A stretch of DNA of 64,000 bases from Melitaea cinxia (GCF_905220565.1 NC_059412.1:13302125-13366124); one strand, 5' to 3'; numbered from the stretch's first letter, positions 33,175-44,746 are shown. Program-made: numbers and translations. The notes: generated by a model from the sequence alone, not told the origin.

Positions 33175-33390
33175 GCTTCATTTTCACTTACCATCAGATG
33201 AGATCGCAGTCAAGTGCTGGTCTATATATATATAAAAATAGTAGGTGTCCTGTGTGGGAAACGGAATTGCAAAAATAAAATAATGCGTCATATGCTGTAC
33301 CTACTGTAGCTTATGACTTATTCTTTTCCAACATGCCTACACGAAACACGAAAATCTTACCTTAGCTCACTTTTATGGGTAAATGATACG

Positions 33391-33726
33391 ATTCAGCCTG
33401 TAGCATCCCACTGCAGGGCCATAGGCCTCGTTTTCAATATAGGGGAAGGACTAATCCTTCTAAAGCTTAATTTATCACGCTGCTACATTGCGGGTTTGCC
33501 GATGTATTCTCTACTATGAGTAACAATCGCTATCAGGTATTTATGATAACAACCGGGATCGACAGCTAAATGTCCTTATCCGAAGCATAATGGGAGACTC
33601 ACAAGGATACCCATCCGAATGGGAAAGAAATATTTATACGAATACAAATATCCATCCCGAGTGGGAATTGGACCGGCAATCGCAAATGTGTGAGCGTCAA
33701 CACGTGCACACACTACACCAGAGCGA
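33391..33726 (-). mobile_element. SINE-A, second head type, near full length
   Basis: 'attcagcctgtagcatccca' to 'cactacaccagagcg'; head like 8877-9160. Confidence 0.85.
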
Positions 33727-33994
33727 TGACTATGATTTATACATATGAAAAATATGTACCTATTATGTTGTTCGCTAATAACGCAATAGAAAAATTTATC
33801 TTAAACAATTAAGCTTAAGACATTTTCCTTACGTATCTTTATTCTTGTTTACTGAGAGAATAACAAAAAAAAATCCTTTATTAATCTTCAGTTACCATAA
33901 ATAATAAATACCGTTCTTCGAAAAACAATTTTAATGATACAAAATCAAGCTATGAGTAAAATAATGGAAATTTTTTAAACAAAGTAATCTAAAC

Positions 33995-34170
33995 TCACAT
34001 TATAAAGCTGAACCAAACAAACCGCTCGGTTTAACATGCGTTATTTTGAGGAAAAAATTGCACATAGCCTTCCTCGGTATGGGGCATCCAACACAATAAA
34101 AAATTTTCAAATCGAACCACTTCTTCCTGAAATTAGTGCCTTTAATTAACAAACTTTTCAGTTTTATAAT
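33995..34170 (-). repeat. Rep-J copy
   Basis: 'acatagccttcctcggtatg' and 'taacaaacttttcagtttta' are complements of Rep-J. Confidence 0.45.
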
Positions 34171-34204
34171 TGCAATCACAAATAGTAACAGACATTATTA
34201 GTTA

Positions 34205-34330
34205 GATAGGCAATTTATTTATTTATTTATTCAAGGCTCATCAACGCAAGGTACACAGCAAACTATCTACCGTACGTGCATTTTGTTAAAATGTTCGTGT
34301 ACCCGCCATTACAGATGGGCACGGTATTTA
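34205..34330 (-). mobile_element. Possible non-LTR 3' UTR with AAAT tail
   Basis: (TTTA)4 at left and 'caaggctcatcaacgcaagg' look like a minus-strand LINE 3' end with microsatellite tail. No coding part is visible. Confidence 0.35.
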
Positions 34331-34452
34331 CAATACTGACGCTTGGATAATTAATTTAATAGTAATACACGTGTTTACAATTAGTCACATTTAAATATTA
34401 TTGTACAATAATGTTAGCAAATTTTGGCAAAATTCAAAATCAATATTTTTGA

Positions 34453-34648
34453 CTAGCCCCTTGGCGCAGTTTGCAGCGAGTGGCTCTGCTTTCTGCTCCA
34501 GGGGTTTCTCTTGGTATATTTATCAACAAAAAACAAAAAAAAATTAGCTATATCAGTCGGCTGTTACCTATAACACAAGCATTAAGTTGTTAATGTTGGG
34601 AACAGACGATTGTGTGTGTTATAGGATAAACATTAAAAAATAAATAAA
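34453..34648 (+). mobile_element. SINE-B, internally deleted
   Basis: Head 'ctagccccttggcgcagttt' lacks box B; the body 'tatatcagtcggctgttacc' and an AAAT tail are present. Confidence 0.82.
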
Positions 34649-35083
34649 GTGTAAGGTCTTGAAAAGAACATCAAATATACGTAAAATAAAGAAATATCAA
34701 AATTCACGTAAAAGCCGATTTCCATTTCCATGGTAACCACTGTTATTCTACAAAATAAAAACTTTCCCAGCAATATTCTGCTCAAAATCACATTTTTCAC
34801 AATAAATTTGATCATTTTTAAAAATATCACGTTCTTTCAAGCGTTCAAGATAAAAAGCGATTCTGTGAAATATAAACGACGAAAAATGTTGAAAAAAGTC
34901 CCGAAATAAGTCGAGTTTAATTCATATATGTGTATAAAATGTGTATGTGTGTGTGTGTGTGTGTGTGTTTTATGTGATGAACGCTGATGTTAGTAGTCGA
35001 TGTTTAAATTTATGCTAATCAGTACTTATCAAAAAGTGTTAGAACTGTGACCACTGAACTGAACTAAACAGAATCAGCAAATA
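34649..35083. other. Spacer with (GT)n
   Basis: A GT repeat of about 13 units lies at 34944-34968. No gene. Confidence 0.45.
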
Positions 35084-35378
35084 AACGTCTCACAGCTGGG
35101 CCTTTTTTTCATGCAGAGGGAACGGCCATCCTCGTGCAGATTTGCGAATTATTTTCCTATGATAACAACTACTGCTCTTAGAACTTTGTCATAATGACCC
35201 GGAGTAGCTTTACCTACTCTTCGAGGTACTGTGCGAGTTCAGAGTTTCCTCAAGGACATATTTTTACGCCCAGACCAAGAACAAAAAAAAAATAACACAA
35301 AATACTTGCAGACGAATAATGAATCGAACCTACGACCGGTAGAATTTAGGCGACAACTAGGACCAGAACACCAGTAAA
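35084..35378 (-). mobile_element. Possible further tRNA-headed SINE
   Basis: 'cacagctgggcc' at left resembles the SINE-A tail in position. On the minus strand a box B-like 'aggttcgattca' (complement 35329-35340) lies near the right end. Only one copy here, so uncertain. Confidence 0.4.
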
Positions 35379-35792
35379 GTTTGTACTATAAATACTTTGA
35401 CCACAAAATTATATATTTATTAGAAATTTTAGAAGCTTTCAAATTAATACTGCCAGCCAGAATGGACCACACCCAAATTTCTCTATGTAGATTTATATTC
35501 GAGACACACACGGCATACCAAATGACCGCAAGAATGGCCTATGAGACTAATAGAAATATTTTTCACAGGAATTGAATTCGTGACCCATAAAATGTGAGGA
35601 TTTATATCATATAATATGTCAGAATTATACCAATTTATATTGTACTTTTGAAACATCACAATTTTAGGCGTCATAAGATTTATATACTGAGATTTTTTGG
35701 TAAATTCTGAAATAAGTTTTTTATTTATTTTCAGTATAACAAGTAGTATTTGTTTTTTTCTACGTCTTACTATTTATATTTTGAATATCACA
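35379..35792. other. Spacer
   Basis: Short overlapping open frames on both strands with no motif. Confidence 0.35.
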
Positions 35793-35971
35793 CTTCAGCC
35801 TGTAATATCCCATTGTTGGGCATAGGTCTCTTTCCACATGTAGGAGAAGGATCAGAGCTTAACCCTTTATGCTGTTCCAATGCAAGTTGGCGCATATATT
35901 CCCTACTATGAGTAACGATCGCTATCAGGTGTACGTGATAACAACCGGGACCGACGGCTTAACGTGTTCTT
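35793..35971 (-). mobile_element. SINE-A 3' half
   Basis: 'cttcagcctgtaatatccca' to 'accgacggcttaacgtgttc'; the head is missing. Confidence 0.85.
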
Positions 35972-36006
35972 GAGTACAGGAAATAATAAAATTTATTTAT
36001 TATTTT

Positions 36007-36198
36007 TTGACGACGCGTAAGCGCAAAGGTCGTAGCATTAGATTCTGGGTGTTGCACTAGCGGTCGCGAGTTTGACCGGTATATGACATACAAGACATAC
36101 AATCAAATTTGGTCATACAGGTGTTTGCTTTAGTCTGGGCGTTTGTGCTTTTGTATCGTGTGTTTCCGGACCCCCGACACCGAAGAAAATGCTAGGGT
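36007..36198 (+). mobile_element. SINE-S
   Basis: tRNA-like head 'gacgacgcgtaagcgcaaag' with degenerate box B ('gcgagtttgacc'), then 'ggtcatacaggtgtttgctt' and 'gtgtgtttccggacccccga'. Matches 20763-20925. Confidence 0.62.
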
Positions 36199-36230
36199 GG
36201 CCTTTGAGTATGAGGTGATTATTTACTATC

Positions 36231-36330
36231 TTCTTTCTATGATGATCGTCATCATCATCATCATTATGACCGCCATTGTCATCATCAAAGTCTTCATCAT
36301 GATTATGACCATTATAATCTTCACCATTAT
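36231..36330. repeat. Degenerate (TCA)n
   Basis: TCA/TTA repeats; the acidic minus-strand frame (36113-36346) is produced by it. Confidence 0.8.
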
Positions 36331-36354
36331 CGTCTGTTTCTATCACCTTGTGTT

Positions 36355-36505
36355 TGTTTGTTTAAGCGTGCTAATTTCAGGAACTGCTAGTCCAAATTGA
36401 AAAATTATTTTTATATTGCATTGTCAATTAACTGAGAATGGCTATATGATATTTTTATTTACGTTTTTTCCTTAAATTAATACGGGTGAAACCACGCGAT
36501 ACAAA
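36355..36505 (+). repeat. Rep-J copy
   Basis: 'tttgtttgtttaagcgtgct' to 'cgggtgaaaccacgcga'. Confidence 0.45.
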
Positions 36506-37640
36506 TAGTGGTGTATAATTTTTAATCATATCTCGTGCAATAATTCACGTTCGTAACTATTGTGGCCAATATTTTTTTATTATAGTTATTTTTCTTTTTT
36601 ACACTTAGAAGTACAGCTTATAATGTTAAAAATGCTTAAAAACAAGAGAGTTCTCAAGTCTAAACATTTTTAAATACTGGCCATTACCGTATCTGTGAGT
36701 TCAGACAAAAATAAAAGCAAGACAAGATCTATTCCACGAAACTAGATTCCAGAAGTTTTATGTAAGTTTATATTTAAATCGCATTTTTATTTTAAGTAAA
36801 TTGTATTTTGTATTGTAAATCTTCTAGACTAACAAGTGCTATTAAATATATATTCAAAATATCAAATTTAATAACATACTCACAACACTTTCAACGAGAT
36901 GCAGTTGGAATACTAAGCAACGGTTGTTATTCATGTTGGAACCTTCTCGCAGAAAGTTAAAGTTTCCGCCTTATGAATATCATCATGAAACCACCGGTGC
37001 CGTTAGTTCGACATAGTTCCAAGTTATCGAAAAGTTATAATGGTAAATTAATGTAACAGGTTATCTTGGAATTTTTTTGTTTGTTGTACGATTTTTGATA
37101 ATACATAGGTGTAATGATCCATTAGGACTCGTAGATAAAAACCAGGAAACAAATATTTATAAACATCTGTGGAAAATGTTGCAAGTCACGAAAAATACGA
37201 AACAAGTTGAAATATTGTTTATTTTATTATTTGAAAATACTACGATATTTTAACTCGTGTTGCCGTATCATTGCCTTTATTGTCTTGATTTGTATGCAAT
37301 TTAGACTTATCGTTACATTTTGTTAAAAAAAAAATATTCTATCATTCCTATTTTAAGGTTATTGTCGGGGTATTGTGGATGTTTAAGTGGATAAATATAT
37401 CGTTAAAAAAAATTATAAATAGATAGGCATTTTTCAATAATTACATAATAGTAATAGTAGGAGTATAAACAGTATTTCTCAACACACATTTTATGTGTGT
37501 ATATTGTTTACATCAGTTGTTTTAAAAAAAAACATCATTGTCAAAATAGATTATCAAAATTGAATATTATAGAGCCTTTAATTTCCAATACAATAAAAAT
37601 GGAGTTCAAGATTAACAGACTTCATCTGTCCGTCCATCAG
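36506..37640. other. Spacer, single-copy-looking
   Basis: About 1.1 kb without any family shared with the rest of the window; no long open frame. Confidence 0.4.
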
Positions 37641-38085
37641 ACTTAAACTGTCCACTGCTGGACATAGGCTTGCCATAGGCGTCTAATATTTGCCACTTCA
37701 TCCAGTCCTGCGCCCTATGAATCCAGCGATTCCCGCTATCTTCTTAAGCTCGTAGGTCCACCTAATTGGACAGTCGCCTGTGCTCCTTTTACCTAGACGT
37801 CGTCGCCATTCCAGAACATTCCTTCTCCATCGGTCATGGGTTATTCTTGCAATATAGCCTGTCCACGGTCACTTTAGCTTGCAGGTTTTGAGAGCTATGT
37901 CAGTGACCTTCGTTTGCCTACGGATTTCATCATTCCGGGCTCTGTCACGTAGGAAAATACAAAGCATAGCCATATCCATCGCTCGCTGAGCCACATTGAG
38001 CCTATGGAAAAGGCTAACGGTAAAAGACCAAGTCTCAGCGCTGTAGGCCACTGGCAACACACACTGCTCAAACAATTTTGTAGTA
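37641..38085 (-). pseudogene. RTE-like LINE, longest coding fragment
   Basis: The minus strand encodes 'FEQCVLPVAYSAETWSFTVS' and 'RAMDMAMLCIFLRDRARNDE', then 'IRRQTKVTDIALKTCKLK'. A stop follows where family members usually have Trp. The frame continues with 'PWTGYIARITHDRWRRNVLEWRRRLGKRS' equivalents, degraded to the 3' end near 37641. This is the region between RT and C-terminus in RTE-like polyproteins and overlaps in content with 19983-20156. Dead by stop codons. Confidence 0.8.
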
Positions 38086-38489
38086 CAATACTGTGGTATA
38101 CTGGACGAGAAGATATTTTCTAATTCCCCGAATTAACACACTTATTTGGCACACACTCGTATCTTGCATGTATTTACAAAGATTACTCACACACGACTTG
38201 ACACATTTACAATAATAACTTTGTGTTACAGATACACTCAAAGATTTACGACACATAACTCTTATTACGACGCGAAATGTGTTTTGATGAAAATTTCTGA
38301 AGGAATACAATATAAAGGAAACAAATTACAACGGGAAATCTCAAACGTAATTTTTACAGTCGGTAAGCTGTAAAACAAGAATAGCCTATGTAAAACGTCA
38401 AAGATTATTGATTTTTGAGATGCGTTATTTTTTCTATTGTCTCCCAGAGGCTGGTAGATCATAAAATCAGTAATAAATTACTTATTGGT
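38086..38489. other. Spacer
   Basis: Overlapping short frames on both strands (38068-38462) have no recognisable content. Confidence 0.35.
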
Positions 38490-38502
38490 ATATACTGTTT
38501 TA

Positions 38503-38837
38503 CTGTTGTGTTTGCTGTGTGGCTACGGCACTAAAGAATTTAGCCACCCCCTCTCTTCCCGTGGGTGTCGTAAGAGGCGACTAAGGGATAACAAGGTTCC
38601 ACAACCATCTTGGAACTTAAGAAGCCGACCGATGGCGGGATAACCATCCAACTGCTGGCTTTGAAATACACAGGCCGAAGACGGGCAGCAGCGTCTTTGG
38701 TGCGACAAAGCCAGTACTGCGGTCACCAACCCGCCTGCCCAGCGTGGTGACTATGGGCAAAACACATAAGTTCACGTTATTTTTGGCGTAAACTTGTGGA
38801 GGCCTATGTCCAGCAGTAGACTGTATAGGCTGTGATG
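38503..38837 (+). mobile_element. SINE-C, full length, 13-bp target duplication
   Basis: atatactgtttta stands at 38490-38502 and 38838-38850. The element carries about 12 extra 5' bases before 'gctgtgtggctacggcacta'. Confidence 0.95.
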
Positions 38838-38850
38838 ATATACTGTTTTA

Positions 38851-39383
38851 AAAATGCCTTTCGGTATTTTTAAATATAATCCATATTATAAAGGTAGATG
38901 TTTGTTCTAGCGTACAGTTAAGACAAAGTCAATATACATATCATGCTATTAAATTACTTTTTTATTTATTTATAGTATAATTATCATATATTAATATATA
39001 AATAAATAAAATAATAATAAAATATTCCAAAAATAACTATGCCATCAGTATGAGGCGATTATAGCCCAATCTAATTGAGTAGTAATATCTCATAATATTA
39101 AAGCAAATTATAAAGTTATTGTATACGGGAGTCGGATCATATACGAGGGCCGATCAATAAATCCGTGATTTTTGGATTGCTAGAATAACCAGGCCTCGTA
39201 ATAACTATAATTAATTAAGTTAAAAATATTACATGCTTTAAATTACATTGCAAAAAAAATGAATTTTATTTTGGTTTGTCTACCAATATATCCAAGTCTA
39301 TGCTTTTATACTATGATATTGTATCAAATTTCCTTGAAAAATAACTGTTTTCCATGAATACACTTTGAATTGCTTTAATTGTA
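38851..39383. other. Spacer
   Basis: Includes a TTTA/TAAA inverted stretch at 38963-39016; no gene. Confidence 0.4.
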
Positions 39384-39571
39384 TCGCAAGCTCGTTGCTA
39401 ACCTTACCCCTAATCCCCCAAATAGTGCTGGTCACCTCACTCACCACAGGAAAATAACACTGCTTGAAAGTAGTATTATTTAGCTGTGATCTTTTGTAAG
39501 ATCGAGGTACTTTCCCAGTCGAGCTGCTCCAGATTTTTGGGAGAATATGTTCTGCTGTACCTTACCTCATT
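39384..39571 (-). mobile_element. RepD 5' part
   Basis: 'tcgcaagctcgttgct' to 'ctgctgtaccttacctcatt'; the poly-A side is missing. Confidence 0.8.
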
Positions 39572-40024
39572 TAAGAATTAATTTAATGATAGTCTTTAAA
39601 AAGTAACTTTTAAAGGAACTTCATTACGAGAATCTCGCTCGCTATTTTAATGTTTGCAATTCCCAAATGTAAAATCAACTTTTAATTTCGTGTAAATTGC
39701 TTTTATCTTTTATTTTAAATCTCAATTAATGTCGATTGCAGATTCAATGGTCGTTTTCTCTTGCGATTTCCGGGAGCTGATGAATTGATAGTTATCCAAT
39801 TAACGGGGGCTTGTTAGCCAAGTTTTGTTATTAAAAAATTAATAAATAAATAATCATATTTTGAGATTTTTTTAAGATTCTTCTATAAGTTTACTTCCGC
39901 ATTTTCTTCCATGTAGTTTCTGATTCCTTGGGAATCTCGAGATAGAAATTGCCTCTATGTCATTTTCCATGGTCATGATATGGTCTCCATAAGAAACGTT
40001 CTTAGAAATGAAACTACTCTTACG
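39572..40024. other. Spacer
   Basis: Nothing recognised. Confidence 0.35.
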
Positions 40025-40245
40025 GGTATTATCGCGGTTTATTATGTTTTTTAGATGCCCGATGTTTCAGATACTTTACAGCAACCATGATCACGGGAGG
40101 ACCTTTTTTTAACGTTTGGAAGATTCTCATGGACACCCTTCGGTCATGAGAGGACCCCCCATAACCTAATACCGCGATAAAATCTGAAAAAGTTATTTCA
40201 TTACAATGAATGAAATTTGCGTAAACATTAGAAAACTTAGGAGTT
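40025..40245. repeat. Rep-L, rearranged (halves inverted)
   Basis: The second half of Rep-L is in plus orientation (40030-40100, 'gatactttacagcaaccatg'). The first half is in minus orientation (40170-40237, 'gcgtaaacattag'). They overlap only at 'ttatcgcggt'. Confidence 0.55.
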
Positions 40246-40351
40246 TCGTTACAATGACTCAAATAATCCAACAATGAGAATGACTTAATAATTTGTTTAC
40301 TACAAGTATACAAACTTTCGTATCCAATTGTTAATATAATAATTTTTAGTT

Positions 40352-40419
40352 AACTGATTGAGTTCAAACATATTTGTTTTGCAACAACTGATTGAGTTCA
40401 AATACATTTGTTTTGCAGC
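40352..40419. repeat. 34-bp tandem duplication
   Basis: Two units starting 'aactgattgagttcaaa' and ending 'atttgttttgca', three differences. Confidence 0.9.
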
Positions 40420-40502
40420 TCGTAGAGGATGTTACTTATTGTTAATACTGATTTTTTGAATATTAATTAATTTTAGTTTTATATGGGAGAAATAGTTTTA
40501 TA

Positions 40503-40745
40503 TATTTTTTTTGAAGAAATACTTCTTTACGCACGCTTGACTTGGCGAATGGGTGACGAGAGCGTTACGAAAAGTGTAATCGTGCAAGGCGAACGGAAAT
40601 TGAGTGATAGATATAAGTTAGTGGAGATAGAAAAGAGAGAGAGTTACGTTTCGTAAGTTTTACTTCAGTCGTGTGGTCTAACGCACACTCGTTTTTTTAT
40701 ATGTGTAATTTTTAACACATTTTCAGTTGTGTGTCTATGAAGAGC
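40503..40745 (+). repeat. Rep-K copy
   Basis: 'acttctttacgcacgcttga', 'gcaaggcgaacgg', 'acttcagtcgtgtggtctaa'. Confidence 0.55.
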
Positions 40746-40825
40746 TCATAGTGATTCTTAGTCATGTTTTATTTACCGCGGTTTTGTAAAAGAGATGACG
40801 TGTAATTTATAGTACTTTTGACCGA

Positions 40826-41092
40826 CTTCCAGAAAAAGAGGAAGTTCTTAATTCGCTTTTATTTTTTTAAAGTATGTTAGTTACCTCAGAACTTTTGACT
40901 GGGTCAACCGATTTTGATGATATTTTTAGGCAAAAGGTGGCGCGTGTCATGTGGTCTTATTTCAATTTAATTGAGATCTAACAATAATTTTTTGAGGTAT
41001 ATCTAAGAATGCTTATTTATTTGACTATTTTTTTGTCGACCTACGTTGTATTGCTTGTCGATGTAATTGAAGTCGGTTTTTTTCGTTTCTCG
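40826..41092 (-). mobile_element. MITE-E, complete short form
   Basis: 'gaccgacttccagaaaaaga' at left, 'atgtaattgaagtcggtttt' at right. This is the simplest complete copy, without the duplication seen at 24.6 kb. Confidence 0.75.
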
Positions 41093-41492
41093 TGTTAGTT
41101 AAGTCTTTTTTTTTCAAACCTTTACGAGCTTTGGCTCGTAAAAAAATCAGTTTTAAGGGCCAATAGAGTGCTCGAGTTTTAGATGTATTTGATTTAAACA
41201 AAACTCTTTGTACTTTTTTTAAATATAAAAAATATAAATGTCTGAAATTGTTCCATTTTTTATGCTGGAAGAGATCTCTTCAGGGCTGAGTACATCTTTG
41301 TTCTTGTATTCTTAAATCTTATAAGTATTAAGCTTTCACGAATATTATAAACACTTTACATTCACCGAAAGACCATGAGTTTGTAAAAGTCACGTACAAG
41401 TTAAATTATTACTATGTACCTTATATAAGAGAAATCCGCTTAGATGTAGTGGTGCTTCTGCTATGTAAATATTTCTTTTCGATTTTGATGTC
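41093..41492. other. Spacer
   Basis: T-rich; no family match. Confidence 0.35.
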
Positions 41493-41655
41493 TGTCCCTT
41501 TGGGTTTCTCCACCATGTCTAGGAGTGTAGCGATCCTTACCCATAGTATATATCTGCCATTCAGCAGTGGAGTAGCGTGGTGGATTAAGCTCTATCCTTC
41601 TCCTATAATGTGGAAAGCGGCCTATGTCCAGCAGTGGAATGTTACAGTCTGAATC
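41493..41655 (+). mobile_element. SINE-A, internally deleted 3' part
   Basis: 'ttgggtttctccaccatgtc' to 'cagcagtggaatgttacag'. Confidence 0.78.
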
Positions 41656-41814
41656 GTTCGTGATATAAGATTGTATGTATAATCAATTGTGAAATAACTT
41701 TGTGTAATATACTTCAACGCTGTTAGAAATGTAAACTTAGGCATAAGTTGATTCTGTAGTAGTCGTTTTGTGCAGAACCAATTATTGTGCATATATATGT
41801 AATAGAATATAAGG

Positions 41815-41990
41815 CCTACTAGCATTGGCTCGACGCCGCTCCATATTTTCTGGAAGAAAAGACAAAACAGACATAAGTCCGCCCATTGCACAATCTGTCT
41901 ACACAACTATCTTTAAGCCACGTTTGTAATAGTATTTGTACTATGTTTAAAGTATAACATAAATAAATATATAATAATATTTTATTTATT
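41815..41990 (+). mobile_element. 3' tail of the non-LTR element found whole at 59.4-61.5 kb
   Basis: 'cataagtccgcccattgcac', 'aactatctttaagcca', 'aaagtataacataaataaat' align block by block with 61420-61530. No coding sequence remains, so this is a heavily 5'-truncated second copy. Confidence 0.78.
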
Positions 41991-42327
41991 TTACAATTAA
42001 TTATGAGACTGTCACAAACGGACGGATACATACACAGCATTACACGTTTCTTTACTTGGATGCAAAAAACTATAAAGAAAAAAGTAATATCAAGACATCG
42101 TAATAGAGAAATAAGTTCTGCGTAGGACCACTTCCCAACTTTGCTAGGTATATGCTGAGCTATCGATCTGTTATCTCAAGTAATACATCGCCTGTAGGAT
42201 AAGCGTAATGTATGGGTAATAAGGAGCTTGTAGAAGTTCATTTAATATTTAAAAAAATACATTAAAAGACTATTTCAGGAATTACAGTAAAAAAAAACAA
42301 ACAAGACAAAGCTTAGATCGGATATAA
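41991..42327. other. Spacer
   Basis: Nothing recognised. Confidence 0.35.
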
Positions 42328-42470
42328 AATCATCATATCAAAAATTTCGATCTAGCGAGAACATCGTTCCATAGCTTAATTGACTAGAGCGCCGACACGG
42401 TCAGTCGGAGATGCAGGTTCGATCCCCGCTGGAACGGTCGATTTTTGATATGATATTAAAAAATGTTTAG
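42328..42470 (+). mobile_element. Element T, copy 2 (TIRs around a tRNA-like cloverleaf)
   Basis: atcatatcaaaaat at 42332-42345 and its exact complement at 42441-42454 flank a 72-nt tRNA-like core. Outer sequence to 'aaaaatgttta' matches the copy at 5695-5850. A SINE would carry its tRNA part at one end. Here the core sits centrally between inverted repeats. Confidence 0.75.
42365..42436 (+). other. tRNA-like module, probably non-functional (anticodon position GGT)
   Basis: It folds as a full cloverleaf. The acceptor stem is 7/7 (42365-42371 with 42430-42436), D stem 4/4 with one G-U, anticodon stem 5/5 (42392-42396 with 42404-42408), T stem 4/5. Loops are 9, 7 and 7 nt. Box A 'tagcttaattg' is a perfect consensus match, and box B 'ggttcgatccc' matches at 10 of 11. 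The anticodon-loop position 33 is C rather than U and position 37 is a pyrimidine, so decoding is doubtful. Confidence 0.7.
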
Positions 42471-43051
42471 AAGGCAAAGACGTTGAAAATGCATGAGTTA
42501 TATTTATAAGTTTGATAGTGAAAAACAAAAATATTTTAAAGTGTTATCTCTTGGATTATATGTAGAATAGATTTATCAGTAACCGGTGACCGGGCTCTGA
42601 TAGTGAACAAGTAATCTGACAGTTCAGCTATTTGTTCGAGGAAACCCAACAGTATAATATTCTCGCTAAGCCAAGTTAGTCTTTATCTTTGATTGATGGA
42701 GTATTATGCGGTTTAGCCTAGGTCGTTCGTCTCTACTACTGTGGTTCATAGCGTGTTATTTTGTTTGTTGCCTATGATAATTCTGGATAATATATTTATT
42801 TAATTAATTATTGCACTTACAGAATCATATAAAAAATAATTGTCATTAAAATTTACGTTATAATAATCATTCTAAAAATATTACTACATAGAAATGGTAA
42901 ATAGAAGCAATATTGCTATATATGAATGGAATTTTGTAATAAAACTAAAACTATGAGTTAAGAGTTAAAAAGAACCCCTAAGGGCCTCCATATATAGCTG
43001 TTCTTCGAAGAACGCCTAATTTTTTAGACAGGATAAACTGAAGGCTCTGCT
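42471..43051. other. Spacer
   Basis: Unique-looking, A+T-rich; no gene. Confidence 0.35.
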
Positions 43052-43316
43052 CTTTTTTATATAACTCGGTCGGCAAACAGTTGTACGGCTCACTTGATGG
43101 TAAGCGATTACCGTAGCTTATAGATATCTGCAACACCAGAAGCATCACAAGCGAGTTGCCGACCCTATTCCCAATCCTCTCCAGGAACTCTAATCACCTT
43201 ACTTATCAACAGAAGTACAACACTGCTTGAAAACAGTATTATTTAGCTGTGATATTTGGTAGAGTTGACGTACTATCCCCATTTGACCAGAAAATTCCCT
43301 GCTGTGCCTACTTCAG
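43052..43316 (-). mobile_element. RepD, full length
   Basis: 'aactcggtcggcaaacagtt' to 'ccctgctgtgcctacttcag'. Confidence 0.85.
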
Positions 43317-44340
43317 TACCTCACTGTTAAACCTGTTAAATATTAATACACTCTGTCGCGGCTTAGCAAGCAACCCCATCTAGTGTGCACATGGGGCGGC
43401 TGGGGTTTATAATTAAACTAATAGCATCTTGATATTTTATATTGATAACAAATCATTTTTAAAACTAAATAAATACCAAGTAATTTCCACTAAAAATAAA
43501 TGACAATTTCCATTTTCGTTTACGTTTGACAGTTCAAAAACACGTTTTATATTTAGACACGACGAAGTCTCTTCGGTCGAAATAAAATTGTTATATACTC
43601 TTTTCAACCAGTCTTGACGTGTCTGAGACTGACAGCTAACTTCGTTTTGTGTTGACCTCAAAAGTTCGAACTGATTAACTACGTAGAAGCTAAAAAGGGA
43701 TCTTTTATTCAATTTCCTAAGGGAATTATTATCAAAGTGTGGGCCGATGTTAATATCAGTGGGAGTGATCTTTGGAACGATTTCGACTTGTAATGATATA
43801 TTTAACGAATTAATTGAAAAGGTGTACTTGTGTTGTTGAACCGTCTATCTTTGAATTAAATCAACAAAACATTTATACAATTTTTTTATTTAAAATTATG
43901 ATACTTCAATATAAGAATATGTCAAATATTTCAACATAAGAAACTTTCAAGTCTGAACAATAATTTGAAGGTTAAAAATAAATGTCCTTTTTTTGTTTAA
44001 TTGAATTTCATTTTGTTTCAGATTGGACGTCCGACTTCGTGATATGTTAACAACGGAGGGTATGTATGTACATTAACAAAAATACACGAATACGTATACA
44101 CATATACATATAATGAAAAACACAAAAAAATTATGACTCAACCCGCTTGTTGAGACAACGATCCAACACCATGTTCTGGTAGTAATTTAGTAATTTAAAT
44201 ATAATACAATTATGAGTTGGTAATTCTTATGAAATTATTCCAAGGCAATCGAAAAGTTAACGACTAATGGATATTTTAAAGTTATGTCACGTTTTCGCTC
44301 TGCCCTTTAATTGTCCGACTTTCTCGGTTTTTATATTATG
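43317..44340. other. Spacer holding a candidate exon
   Basis: No repeat family is seen over about 1 kb. A 91-codon minus-strand frame (43437-43712) has no recognisable domain. 'accccat' and 'atgggg' form a small hairpin near 43371-43393. The candidate exon is listed separately. Confidence 0.4.
44022..44059 (+). other. Candidate 38-nt internal exon
   Basis: A pyrimidine-rich stretch ending 'ttttgtttcag' (44011-44021) is a strong acceptor-like site. 'gtatgt' at 44060 is a good donor. Between them one frame reads 'LDVRLRDMLTTE' without a stop. Length 38 is not a multiple of three. No flanking exons were found, so it may be a chance pairing. Confidence 0.25.
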
Positions 44341-44660
44341 ACTAGCTGAGCTCGCGACTTTGCACGCGTGGAATTTAACAAAATTGTTATTGTGCAGCTC
44401 ACAGTTATAATAAAAAACTATAGTAAACGTAGCCTAAGTTACTTCTTATTACATTAGCTATCTGCCAGTGAAAGTTCCTTCAAAATCGGCCCAGCCGTTT
44501 TAGAGATTAGTCGGAACACACAAACAGACAGACAGACAAAAATTATAAAAGATGCTATTTTGTTATATGTACCGTGTATACATACATACATATAAATTTA
44601 GTAAAAAGTGGTTATTTTAAAATTACAAATAGAAACTGCAATTTAATTTATTTGTATAGA
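44341..44660 (-). repeat. Rep-H, near full length
   Basis: 'actagctgagctcgcgactt' at left (CTAG end) and 'ttaatttatttgtatagatg' at right. Confidence 0.6.
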
Positions 44661-44746
44661 TGTCTTAAAAATAAGAGCCCATGTCTCTCCACAGTATTTC
44701 ACTATATGCGTAGTATTTGTTGTCAGACTTTGTATATTATTTTTCC

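Noticed and set aside
36113..36346. Asp/His-rich minus-strand frame
   Set aside because: Generated by a degenerate TCA repeat plus SINE-S sequence.
42365..42436. Genuine tRNA-Thr gene
   Set aside because: C at position 33, pyrimidine at 37, a T-stem mismatch, TIR context and a deleted sibling argue for a tRNA-like element rather than a working tRNA.
43437..43712. 91-codon minus-strand frame with ordinary composition
   Set aside because: No domain, signal or splice context; could be chance in a repeat-poor patch.
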